Assembly: GCA_947175015.1 (NCBI GenBank)
Contig: CAMWLE010000021.1
Location: forward strand, 1 to 43,485
DNA from: an uncultured bacterium
GTDB lineage: Bacteria; Bacillota; Clostridia; Lachnospirales; Lachnospiraceae
Direction: 5' to 3'
Length of the DNA stretch: 43,485 nucleotides
The position numbers and the translations under genes were made by a program. Positions within the stretch are counted from its first letter, which is position 1, and each line of letters begins with the position of its first letter. Positions 27,348 to 35,515 of this stretch are shown here, piece by piece. The notes beneath the pieces were generated by a model. That model was given only the letters and a program-made list of their open reading frames with translations, made no database searches and was not told where the DNA came from.

Positions 27348-27466
27348 TTTCTCCTCCTCCCGCGTTCTGCGGCTTCCTCTGATTTCTTACTATATTTTGA
27401 CTCCCTTTTTGGAAAAATGTTCGTACCACCTTAACAGCCGGATAAGTCTTAAATCGTTAATATTTT

Positions 27467-27495
27467 TATATAATACGTACATTTCCGGGTGTGAA
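27467..27495 (-). promoter_or_regulatory. SigA-type promoter of proS
   Basis: On the minus strand TTCACA (27490-27495) and TATATA (27467-27472) are 17 bases apart, each one base off consensus. They give a leader of roughly 110 bases. Confidence 0.55.
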
Positions 27496-27565
27496 TTCTG
27501 CGCCCAATTTCACATCAATTTCAAATTATATTCTTGATTATAAAATACTTATCTGTCATTTACAA

Positions 27566-28897
27566 TCAGTTTCTTTTTCTCTCTTTTAGCCGACTGGTTA
27601 TTTTTGTCCCCCTTTTGTATCCTTCCAAGCCCGGTACCATCACAATAGCAACCCAACCGGCGCTGAAACCATTATTATACAAATTCAGTCCCCCGTACAT
27701 CTCCGTGGTGCATGTGACAATGGCAGAGTGAAGCAGTCCCGCAATAATGCCGGGAATCACACCGAACTTTCCCGCAATGGGCGCCAGCCCCACTACAAAA
27801 ATCGCCGCCAACTGCATACTTGGCGTCGTAGGCTGATATTGATTTACAAGCGTTGACACAAACACCCCCAACAGCACCGGCAGATAATTCTTCACATGCG
27901 CACCAAAAGCCGCAAAACCGAATGCCGCCAAAATTGCTCCCACCACAGGCCCGGAGAAATCCCCTCCAATCAAACAGATGTAAGCAGAACAGATAATCCC
28001 CATCACCCCCATATTCATTAAAGTAGTCCCCACACCCTCCAGCAAGACAAAATCTGCTGCCGCTCTGCCGGAATGCCGGTATATTTTAAAGAACCCTTTC
28101 ATATCTCCCTTGTTCAGAAACAATCCATAGAGAAACGTCAGCACAAAATATCCAAACAATCCTATTACGATCCACAGAGGACTTTCCTCCCGCCAGATAA
28201 GAACAGAACCGCTCTCTAACCCAAGTGCTTTCAACACACAGACCAGCACAAAAGCAATCACCCCTGCTGAAAATCCTACGTTGAACAAATTATACCCCTT
28301 ATGCATAGTGGCAGTGTGCATTGAAAAAGTCGGAAGTGCATAACCGATGAACATCCCCACTCCCACAGCAAACAACAAATTAATCAACTTGGCAAAAGGC
28401 AGAATAAAAACCAATTCCGTCACCAAGGGCGCAAGACAGGTCCCAAAAAGTGCGGTATAGATACAACTGCTCAATTGTACTCCATGCAGCCTGGCATATA
28501 GAAGTGTGCCAAATAAGATCGGCAGAATATTCAGCGGATTTTTCCCCCACAGAGCATAACCCATATTGATGAAAAAAGCAGCCATGGTCAAACCGGTGAA
28601 CTTTACTCTTTTGATACATAGCAGTACAAAGCCCATGGCCATCACAAGCATTGAATTGATAAACGCAGCGCCATACCCTGCCAATTCAAAATAATCAGTA
28701 ATCAACGCATCGCGGGAAATCACAATAGTCCATAGTCCGCGAACAGTGGACCATTCCCCCAGACCTTCCCATCTGCTGCCAATCACCCCTGCTGCAAACA
28801 ACAGCAGAATGGACAAAATACAAAAAAGTTTTAATTCCTTCCCTTCCAGCCTTCCCCTGATTTTCCCCGACATCCATACCTCCCTGATCCGCTCCAT
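27566..28897 (-). CDS. DUF1576 family membrane protein
   Basis: The 443-residue protein has about eleven membrane helices. Duplicated-looking segments, GYNLFNVGFSAGV near the middle and GLNLYNNGFSAGW near the end, together with HTATMHKG and GGDFSGPV, fit DUF1576. The repeated N-x-G-F-S-A-G motif suggests an inverted or tandem pair of halves, as in many transporters. Substrate is unknown. Two starts are possible: 28897 (GGGGGAGG about six bases upstream) and 28873 (GGGAGG five bases upstream). Confidence 0.85.
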   Translation of the reverse strand: MERIREVWMSGKIRGRLEGKELKLFCILSILLLFAAGVIGSRWEGLGEWSTVRGLWTIVISRDALITDYFELAGYGAAFINSMLVMAMGFVLLCIKRVKFTGLTMAAFFINMGYALWGKNPLNILPILFGTLLYARLHGVQLSSCIYTALFGTCLAPLVTELVFILPFAKLINLLFAVGVGMFIGYALPTFSMHTATMHKGYNLFNVGFSAGVIAFVLVCVLKALGLESGSVLIWREESPLWIVIGLFGYFVLTFLYGLFLNKGDMKGFFKIYRHSGRAAADFVLLEGVGTTLMNMGVMGIICSAYICLIGGDFSGPVVGAILAAFGFAAFGAHVKNYLPVLLGVFVSTLVNQYQPTTPSMQLAAIFVVGLAPIAGKFGVIPGIIAGLLHSAIVTCTTEMYGGLNLYNNGFSAGWVAIVMVPGLEGYKRGTKITSRLKERKRN

Positions 28898-28934
28898 TTC
28901 ATGCCTCCCCCAGGCGCTATTACGTATCTATTCC

Positions 28935-28963
28935 AGTCTACCACAAACTATCCCCGATTACAA
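28935..28963 (-). promoter_or_regulatory. Possible promoter of the DUF1576 gene
   Basis: On the minus strand TTGTAA (28958-28963) and TAGACT (28935-28940) lie 17 bases apart, about 40 bases before the gene. Both are imperfect. Confidence 0.35.
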
Positions 28964-29060
28964 GTGACTTCCCCTTGTCCAGTTTGTACGCTTTTACGAT
29001 AGTTTTTAGCATTTTTACGAATCCACGCTGAAAATATGAAACGGTGTGTGACCTGAAATT

Positions 29061-30115
29061 TCATCCAATCAACACCTTTTTTCCCTCAAAGGCAAAACCA
29101 TAACTACGTATATGTTCCCTTTTCATGCCCCTCGCTATAAGCTGCGCTTCATACTGCTTTTGTTCTATCTGCCTGTGCGCCTCTTGTACGGTTTCTTCCA
29201 ATGTTGCCTCATCTTCCGGGTCATGTACTTTAAATTCCAGAATAATGGCATCATCTTCTTTCGGATTCTTTGGCTCCAACATCACGTCATACCTGCCAAA
29301 TCCGCTTTCTCTATTGGATGTTATCATATATTTACCTTGTAAATCTACAATCAGTCCAAGCACAAAACCATGATAAAAGCGCTCCGGTTCATCCCCCGAC
29401 GGCCTGTGCCCTGTGTCAAAGTAACTGAATGTCTTAAGAGCCACACGATTCATATAAGCATTCATTGCTTTTTTATCATCATGCAGCATAGCCTTAACAA
29501 AATCATTATAGTCTATCTTAGCGTCCTGAAACCAACCGCGCACCATGCTGTTAAACATACGCCTGACCTCATAATTAGTAAGCGCCAGTTCATATTCTGC
29601 TTCTTCTCCGTCTGCCAAACACTCTTCTCTCTCGAACCTCAGCACTTTTAAATAACCACTTGCCACCAGAAGACTCCAGACGGCGGAATCGCTATGATCA
29701 AGCTGGTCATAAACAATCTGTTCGTCAATTGGGGTTTGTATGCTTTCTCCTTGAAGCAATGTTTCAAATTGCTCTTTTATCTCACGGTTTCCTTCTCGTA
29801 AAAGTGTTCCAACCAGATTATTAGAGCTGGTATTCGCCCAATAGAGAGTATATTTTCCGGTATCCAGAAAATTCAGGATGGACCATGGATTATAAATATC
29901 CCTGTGCGCCCCGAATATAAAGCCATCATACCAACGTTTCACCTGATCTTTTTCCCCTGAAAGTCCACATTCCTCCGGCGCGGACGGGTTATCAGAGTCA
30001 CACTGTCCTCACTTTCCCACCACTCCTTAATAAAATGCGTTTTGTCGATATAAAAACAATTTTTCTGTATTAAATCGCCGAAATCCTGCAGACCTATCCC
30101 CACTGTTCTAGTCAT
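29061..30115 (-). pseudogene. Deletion-inactivated paralogue of the AAA-ATPase-like/PD-(D/E)XK gene
   Basis: The first ~45 codons from 30115 (MTRTVGIGLQDF to TRPRR) match the start of the intact gene at 15591-17282. The frame then breaks and stops at 29939. From about 29970 another frame picks up at GEKDQVKRWYDGF, equal to residue ~268 of the intact protein, and runs to the same C-terminus (GRYDVMLEP, ILEFKV, AFEGKKVLIG). About 220 codons, with the GKT region and Walker B strand, are gone. The promoter and a GGGAGG ribosome site remain. The C-terminal nuclease-like part is intact and could still be made from an internal start, so a domain-only product cannot be excluded. Confidence 0.9.
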
Positions 30116-30158
30116 ATGTGCCTCCCAAAACAACAAATAATGATTTGCTTTTGCTGTT

Positions 30159-30187
30159 AGTATAACTGATTTCCAATAGAATTACAA
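30159..30187 (-). promoter_or_regulatory. Retained promoter of the PD-(D/E)XK pseudogene
   Basis: On the minus strand TTGTAA (30182-30187) and TATACT (30159-30164) are 17 bases apart, the same layout as the intact paralogue's promoter. Confidence 0.6.
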
Positions 30188-30300
30188 TTCTGAGTGCTTT
30201 GACATTTTTAATATTGTTCAAATGCTGCTCCCATGATTGCCAAACCTCCTGAACATAGGCTGAATTCCGATAAGCAAGTACAATTATAGTTAAAACAGGC

Positions 30301-30330
30301 TTGACTTTTCATACTTGAAAACATTATAAT
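30301..30330 (+). promoter_or_regulatory. SigA-type promoter of the DUF4317 gene
   Basis: TTGACT (30301-30306) and a perfect TATAAT (30325-30330) are 18 bases apart, about 35 bases before the ATG. Confidence 0.75.
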
Positions 30331-30363
30331 AAAACCTTCACAAGAGATGGGAGGAAGCAAATC

Positions 30364-30978
30364 ATGCACATAGACAGGGAAGACATGCTGGAACTTACCA
30401 GAAGAATGACTGTTTCAAGAAACTGCTTCAGCAGAATAGCAGGCGCTTATATGGATGAAGAAGGATTTGTAGACGGCACTTTTCATACTCATTTCCAGAA
30501 ATTATCCGCCCCGGACAGGGCGAAAAATCTGAAAATTGCAAAGGCAATCCCTTTGGAACTGAAAAATTACCGCTTCCAGTCAGGAAACAGAAAGCCGGGA
30601 AGTGTGTGGCAGCTACTTATGGCATTGCGGGAATGTGAACTGAAGAACGATGCACTCCTGCTTTCTCTGTATGAATATATCGGTGAACGGTATCAGCCAG
30701 GCCATCCTTATGCCATTTACATATTTCAGGGAAATTATGATGTACCCGTGAAAAGAAGTGACAAGGCCGAACAGTGGGAGTCAGAAGAGGTATATAATTT
30801 CCTGGTTTGTGCCGTGTGTTCTGTAAGCGGCGACTATGAGGCAGGAATGCCGGAGTGGGGCTTTTTATTCCCGGCATTCAGCAATAGAAGTACGGATGTG
30901 GAAGGGATTAACCTCTACTCACCGGAGGAAAAGCATGATGCACTGATCAAACTATTTTTATCCGAAGCAGCGAGATGA
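30364..30978 (+). CDS. DUF4317-like protein, short form
   Basis: The 204-residue protein resembles the N-terminal half of DUF4317 proteins of Clostridia: the R-x-x-T...C-F-S-R-I-A-G-A-Y start, a WQLLMALREC helix, YIFQGNYDVP, SEEVYNFLVCAVC, and WGFLFPAFSNRSTDVEGINLY. Full members are about 400 residues as I recall, so this one is missing the C-terminal half or is a minimal form. It has its own promoter and a strong GGGAGG site, which argues that it is expressed. Function unknown. Confidence 0.65.
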   Translation: MHIDREDMLELTRRMTVSRNCFSRIAGAYMDEEGFVDGTFHTHFQKLSAPDRAKNLKIAKAIPLELKNYRFQSGNRKPGSVWQLLMALRECELKNDALLLSLYEYIGERYQPGHPYAIYIFQGNYDVPVKRSDKAEQWESEEVYNFLVCAVCSVSGDYEAGMPEWGFLFPAFSNRSTDVEGINLYSPEEKHDALIKLFLSEAAR

Positions 30979-31120
30979 TACTTCCAATCCGCCTACACCT
31001 CGGAAATCCCAAAAATCCCCTTCCCCTTTCAATAGGCTGCAAGTCCTGGCAGTCGCGTTTACCACAGGATCAGCCACTACAGCGCAGATGTTAAACGGAA
31101 CCACCTTGTTCCTATGCACA

Positions 31121-31415
31121 TCAATGTCCAGATATGCCCAAGGTATCATAAGAACTGACAACCGACTGGATAGCCACCAACTGGCCGACTGTCATAATCC
31201 CGCGGAAAACCCAAAATGAAAACAGAATCAATTCTACTGCATTTACAAGAAACATCAGAAACCGAACGATACCATGATTGCGGACCCTTTCCTTTATTTC
31301 CAGCCGATAACGCTCTATTTGCAGCTTTTGCTGCAGTTCATCCCACTGCTGCAGTAAATGTTTCTGCAGCTTTCTAAAATAGACCAAGGTCTGTCAGGCA
31401 TCATCTGTTTTTCCA
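31121..31415 (-). pseudogene. Decayed ABC-transporter fragment
   Basis: An ATG at 31415 has a good AAGGAG site and reads MEKQMMPDRPWSIL, then the sensible frame shifts. A second frame from about 31387 gives a Gln-rich helix and two hydrophobic segments with RGIMTVGQLVAIQSVVSS, which looks like the last membrane helices of an ABC exporter. No nucleotide-binding domain remains. It probably belonged with the exporter pair just upstream. The sequence from 31120 to 30979 has no clear gene. Confidence 0.4.
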
Positions 31416-31596
31416 TTGTTCTCCTTCCCTTTATGACTATGTGAAAAGCTTCCATTCGCTGTTGGCCGTTGATAATTCTGCAACCTATCCACTATGATTA
31501 ATTGCAATTCATAATGAATCTTTTGTTTCTTAGAAAATCATATCATCAAACATTTATCTCTCTAAAACATTTTAATTCTTATGCTCTTAACGCACA

Positions 31597-31637
31597 ATAT
31601 GTCATATTTCTTACCAATTTCATGCAATATGACATAT
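31597..31637. other. Inverted repeat after the ABC exporter operon
   Basis: ATATGTCATAT (31597-31607) and its exact reverse complement (31627-31637) are 19 bases apart, and each is itself nearly palindromic. It lies about 45 bases after the last exporter stop. It could be a weak terminator (T-rich on both sides) or a pair of protein-binding sites. The rest of 31416-31682 is AT-rich with no gene. Confidence 0.45.
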
Positions 31638-31682
31638 TTTCATTCATATATTATGACATCACATTGTATGTACCTGCATCTC

Positions 31683-33638
31683 CTAATCCACATACACCTC
31701 CGCCTGTGCTTTCCACATCCTGCTGTACAGTCCGTTCTCTGTCTCCAACAGCTTCTTATGAGTGCCTCTTTGGACAATGTTTCCATTCTCGAATACCAAA
31801 ATTTCATCTACAATCTGGCACACAGACAACCTGTGCGAGATAAACAATACCCCTTTATCTTCCACACTTTTCCGTATCAGGGAATACATCTGGAATTCCG
31901 CCGTTACATCCAGAGCCGCCGTTGGCTCATCCAGCACCAGCATTGGGGAATCCTTGTAAAGAGCTCTGGCAATGGCAATCTTCTGGGCCTCCCCACCGGA
32001 AATTTCCACGCCATTCTCATCGAAATATTTGTACAGGTATGTCTCTAACCCATCCGGCAACTCTGCCAGCCGTTCCCCGAAATCTGCCTGCGCAAGCACT
32101 TCCCTTACCCGGGTCTGATCATAGGACAGCCCTGACGCTACGTTTTGTCCCAACGTAAACGGAAACAAGGTAAAATCCTGAAACACAATAGAAAAAAGTT
32201 TCCTATATTCCTCCATATCATACTGTTGAATGTTCCTGCCGTTTACCAGAATCTCCCCTTTCGTAGGCTGGTACATTCCTGTAAGCAGTTTTATGAAGGT
32301 GGTCTTGCCGCTTCCGTTTAAACCTACCACCGCGACTTTTCCGCCCAGACAAAAGCACAAATTCACGTCCTTCAGTGCATATGTCTCTGCGCCAGGATAT
32401 CGGAACCATACATGTCGAAACTCAAACACTGCTTCTTTGACACTGTCCTCCTGGCCGGATACCACAGCCTTCGGAATATCACTGTATGCCAGAACGCTGT
32501 CTCCTCCAGAGACAAACTCCTCTGTTTTCAGAGCACCACCTTCAGAGACAAACTCCTCTGTTTTCGCAACACCGCCTTCGGGAACAGCTTCCGCTGTCTC
32601 TGTAATACCTCCGCCCCCAAAAGAGGCCTCTTCCGGCAGTTCAAAAAAGGACAAATATTCTTCAAGATATGGCCTGTTTGCTCTCATAGTGGCCGCAGTC
32701 CCGAACAATCCCTGCAGTGCATTGATGGCCCTGTTAATCAGAGCGGCATATTTCATTATACTGCCAATAGGGAAGAATCCCCCGGCAATGCCCAAATAGA
32801 CCAGGAAATAAATACATGCATTGATGGCCGGATTCAGGAACGAACCAGGGATTCCATAGACGAACAGAAATTTCCGGTAGCGCTCATAGCCCCCGGTATT
32901 CAACTCCAGCCTATGCTGCTCTTCCTCCATAATCGGCACATCCAGCCGGTACAACCTGATATCCTTTCCTTTGTTGTAAGGATTGTTTCCGCTGCTGATT
33001 CGATTCACAAGCATCATGGAATCCGTCAGCTCCCTGGACCGCTCTCCCTTCTTCTTTTCCAAACGGTTACCTAAGGCAATGGACAGGACAATCAGCCCCA
33101 ACAGCATAACAGTTGTCCAGAGCCATGGATGGTAATGAAGGTTCTGGAATATGGTCCGAAACAAGTACCAGGAAAGCCCCACCGACAGCACCAGATTGGC
33201 AGCCTTGTTGACCAGGGAGACAATGGAATCAATAAAGCTATATATACCATGCTTATCTATAAAGCTGGATGACTGGATCTTTCTGCGCATATTCAAAACG
33301 GCAGGGTTCTCCAAATCCGCATACCTCAGGGCCATAAACTTTTCGGTGAAAGACATTTCCTCCCTCTGCTGCAACTTAACTGCCAACAGCATAAGCAGAT
33401 GTCTGAGAATGTTCCTTGCCAAGCCGATAACAAGGTTGGAAGCCACTGCTGCAGCAACGAGAAATATCAGCCGTTCCTTCTCCCTTGCGCCCACTATCTC
33501 ATTCACGATTTCGGCGGATATATAAATATTGATATACGGCGTCAGCAGACCGAATATCTCCACGAACAGGCACAGCGGCAGGTATCCTCTCCCAGTACGC
33601 AACACCCAGCGAACGGCCTTTCGTTCCGTCTTCCACAT
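31683..33638 (-). CDS. ABC exporter, fused permease and ATPase (second subunit)
   Basis: The 651-residue protein has an N-terminal six-helix exporter domain (about residues 1-330) and a C-terminal ATPase. Walker A is GLNGSGKTT, the signature is ISGGEAQKIAIARAL, Walker B is MLVLDEPTAALD, and the switch His is in FISHRLS. Between the domains is a ~60-residue linker with three 12-residue repeats. The ATG directly follows the stop of the upstream exporter gene (TAG-ATG), so the two are coupled and probably form a heterodimer. The nearby regulator suggests export of a peptide or drug; the substrate gene was not found. Confidence 0.9.
   Translation of the reverse strand: MWKTERKAVRWVLRTGRGYLPLCLFVEIFGLLTPYINIYISAEIVNEIVGAREKERLIFLVAAAVASNLVIGLARNILRHLLMLLAVKLQQREEMSFTEKFMALRYADLENPAVLNMRRKIQSSSFIDKHGIYSFIDSIVSLVNKAANLVLSVGLSWYLFRTIFQNLHYHPWLWTTVMLLGLIVLSIALGNRLEKKKGERSRELTDSMMLVNRISSGNNPYNKGKDIRLYRLDVPIMEEEQHRLELNTGGYERYRKFLFVYGIPGSFLNPAINACIYFLVYLGIAGGFFPIGSIMKYAALINRAINALQGLFGTAATMRANRPYLEEYLSFFELPEEASFGGGGITETAEAVPEGGVAKTEEFVSEGGALKTEEFVSGGDSVLAYSDIPKAVVSGQEDSVKEAVFEFRHVWFRYPGAETYALKDVNLCFCLGGKVAVVGLNGSGKTTFIKLLTGMYQPTKGEILVNGRNIQQYDMEEYRKLFSIVFQDFTLFPFTLGQNVASGLSYDQTRVREVLAQADFGERLAELPDGLETYLYKYFDENGVEISGGEAQKIAIARALYKDSPMLVLDEPTAALDVTAEFQMYSLIRKSVEDKGVLFISHRLSVCQIVDEILVFENGNIVQRGTHKKLLETENGLYSRMWKAQAEVYVD
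32507..32614 (-). repeat. 36-bp tandem repeat in the ABC exporter linker
   Basis: Units start at 32507, 32543 and 32579. The first two are nearly identical; the third has diverged. They encode 12-residue units of the form G-G-x-x-K-T-E-E-F-V-S-E between membrane and ATPase domains, so copy number can change without breaking the frame. Confidence 0.8.
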
Positions 33639-35438
33639 CTATCCCACCTCCCTATAGTATGTACTCTGCAGTTGGAACATCCGGGCATATTCCCCTCCCG
33701 CCTCCATCAGCTCATCGTGATTTCCCTCTTCCAGAATGCACCCATTTTCCATAAAAATAATACGATCGCAGAATCTGGTAGATGCAAGTCTATGAGAAAT
33801 AAATATGACTGTCTTCTCTCCCGCCAGACGATAGAAATCCTCATACAGTTCCTGTTCCGCAAGGGGATCCAGTGCGGAAGTGGGTTCATCCAAAACCACA
33901 ATGGGCGCATCCTTGTACAGTGCCCGCGCCAGAAGCAGCTTTTGCATCTCTCCACCGGAAAACTCCACGGAATCCTCATAGATTCCCTTCCCCAGTATTG
34001 TTCCGAGCCCCTTAGGCAACTCCTGTATCCGCTGCCAAAGTCCGACCCTTTTCAGACAGTTTTCCACCTTTCCACGGTCAATCTCCCCTTTCCCTTCCCA
34101 ACTTCCCACAAACCTCTCCACAGTGATACCTATGATAGAAATATCCTGGAATACCGGCGAGAACAGAGAATAGTAATCGCCAATATTGTACGATGCAGAA
34201 TTATGCCCATCCACAAATACATGTCCCTCTGTTGGAAAATATAAGCCGCACAGAAGCTTCACCAAGGTCGTCTTGCCGGCACCGTTCTTTCCCACAAGAG
34301 CCACCTTTTCTCCGGGTCTGATATGGAGATTGACGCTGAACAAAGTCTGTTCTCCTGATGGACTGTAACTATAGCTTACATCCTCCAACCGGATTCCAAG
34401 CCCGCCTTCCGCGGACTTCACCTCCACACCCTGCCCATGATTGTATAACTCCTCCATATCAAGATATTCCCTCAAATAGGAAACCTTCTTGCTCTTCTGA
34501 AGGATACCGCCAGCCTGCGTTATGATGGAATTGATCCATTCAGACAGCCCCATAGTCATACCATACAGAAATACAAAGTCGCCCGCCGAGATCCTCCCCC
34601 CAAGAATCCCGTGGATCAGGTAGAAATATACTGCCCCTTGGGTAAGGAAATAGCAAATTGCCTCCACCGCATCGCCCAGACGCCAGCAAAGGGATGAGGC
34701 CCTGCGGCAAGAGAGCTGTTCCCTGCCAAGCCTGTCCGCCAGCTCCCGGATCACCCCCCGCATCCCGTACATCTTGATATCCTTAGCTGCATGATAATCA
34801 TAGGAAAGATTGCACAGATATAACCGCTTCCTGCTTATAGACATATCTTTCTCCTGAATCTTCTCCGAAACCCTGCGCCCGCGCCTTACCATCAGGAAAT
34901 TCACCGCCGTAGCCGCAATGATAACAAGTATGACAGCCGGGTTCAGTGTAGCTGCAGCCCCACCATACAGGAAAATCCCCAAGACACTCTTATACAAGTT
35001 CGACAAGTCGTTCAACATCCCCTCTCCCTCCTGCCCGTAGCCTGCTTTTTCCTGCATCTCCATCCCTTTGGTGCTCTCTACGTTGCAGTAATCTGTATGC
35101 ATCAGCTTGTTGTTCTTCATATAGTTGAAGCGGAACTGAAAATAGTACTGTGATGACCGAATCACCTTCTCGAGCCATCCGGACAGCAGATTCATGGCAA
35201 TCATAAAAATAGCATAGGACAGAATCAATAAGGCGATCTTGTCCGTTCCTTTCCCCTGTTCCATGTTGTCTATCAAAAGCTTTGTAACGTAACTGCCGGC
35301 CACGGACAGTAACAGTGACAACGGTACACTCAGTACATGTGCCACAAGAAAAGAAGGCCTCCACTTCCATGCATAATGCAATATGAAGCGTAAGTTGCTC
35401 CACAGACCATATTTTTCAGGGATTCCTTTTCTTATCAT
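33639..35438 (-). CDS. ABC exporter, fused permease and ATPase (first subunit)
   Basis: The 599-residue protein has six membrane helices (about residues 25-320) and an ATPase domain with Walker A GKNGAGKTT, signature FSGGEMQKLLLARAL, Walker B IVVLDEPTSALD and a FISHRLA switch region. GGAGG lies about ten bases before the ATG. It is followed immediately by the partner subunit. The ABC class is that of heterodimeric exporters of peptides, lipids or drugs. Confidence 0.92.
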   Translation of the reverse strand: MIRKGIPEKYGLWSNLRFILHYAWKWRPSFLVAHVLSVPLSLLLSVAGSYVTKLLIDNMEQGKGTDKIALLILSYAIFMIAMNLLSGWLEKVIRSSQYYFQFRFNYMKNNKLMHTDYCNVESTKGMEMQEKAGYGQEGEGMLNDLSNLYKSVLGIFLYGGAAATLNPAVILVIIAATAVNFLMVRRGRRVSEKIQEKDMSISRKRLYLCNLSYDYHAAKDIKMYGMRGVIRELADRLGREQLSCRRASSLCWRLGDAVEAICYFLTQGAVYFYLIHGILGGRISAGDFVFLYGMTMGLSEWINSIITQAGGILQKSKKVSYLREYLDMEELYNHGQGVEVKSAEGGLGIRLEDVSYSYSPSGEQTLFSVNLHIRPGEKVALVGKNGAGKTTLVKLLCGLYFPTEGHVFVDGHNSASYNIGDYYSLFSPVFQDISIIGITVERFVGSWEGKGEIDRGKVENCLKRVGLWQRIQELPKGLGTILGKGIYEDSVEFSGGEMQKLLLARALYKDAPIVVLDEPTSALDPLAEQELYEDFYRLAGEKTVIFISHRLASTRFCDRIIFMENGCILEEGNHDELMEAGGEYARMFQLQSTYYREVG

Positions 35439-35515
35439 TTTAATCTATCCTCCAAATAGACTGTTTTATCTTTTCTAAAATTTTTATAATCACAGTGAAA
35501 AACTCGCGCCCTCAC

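Noticed and set aside
27348..27460. Possible T-box riboswitch upstream of proS (AAGGTGGTACG resembles the T-box core)
   Set aside because: The leader from the best promoter is only about 110 bases, the match to the conserved core is partial, and I see no stem I or terminator hairpin.
30958..31161. 67-codon minus-strand frame overlapping the end of the DUF4317 gene
   Set aside because: No ribosome site, no family resemblance, and it overlaps a better gene. It may include relic sequence.
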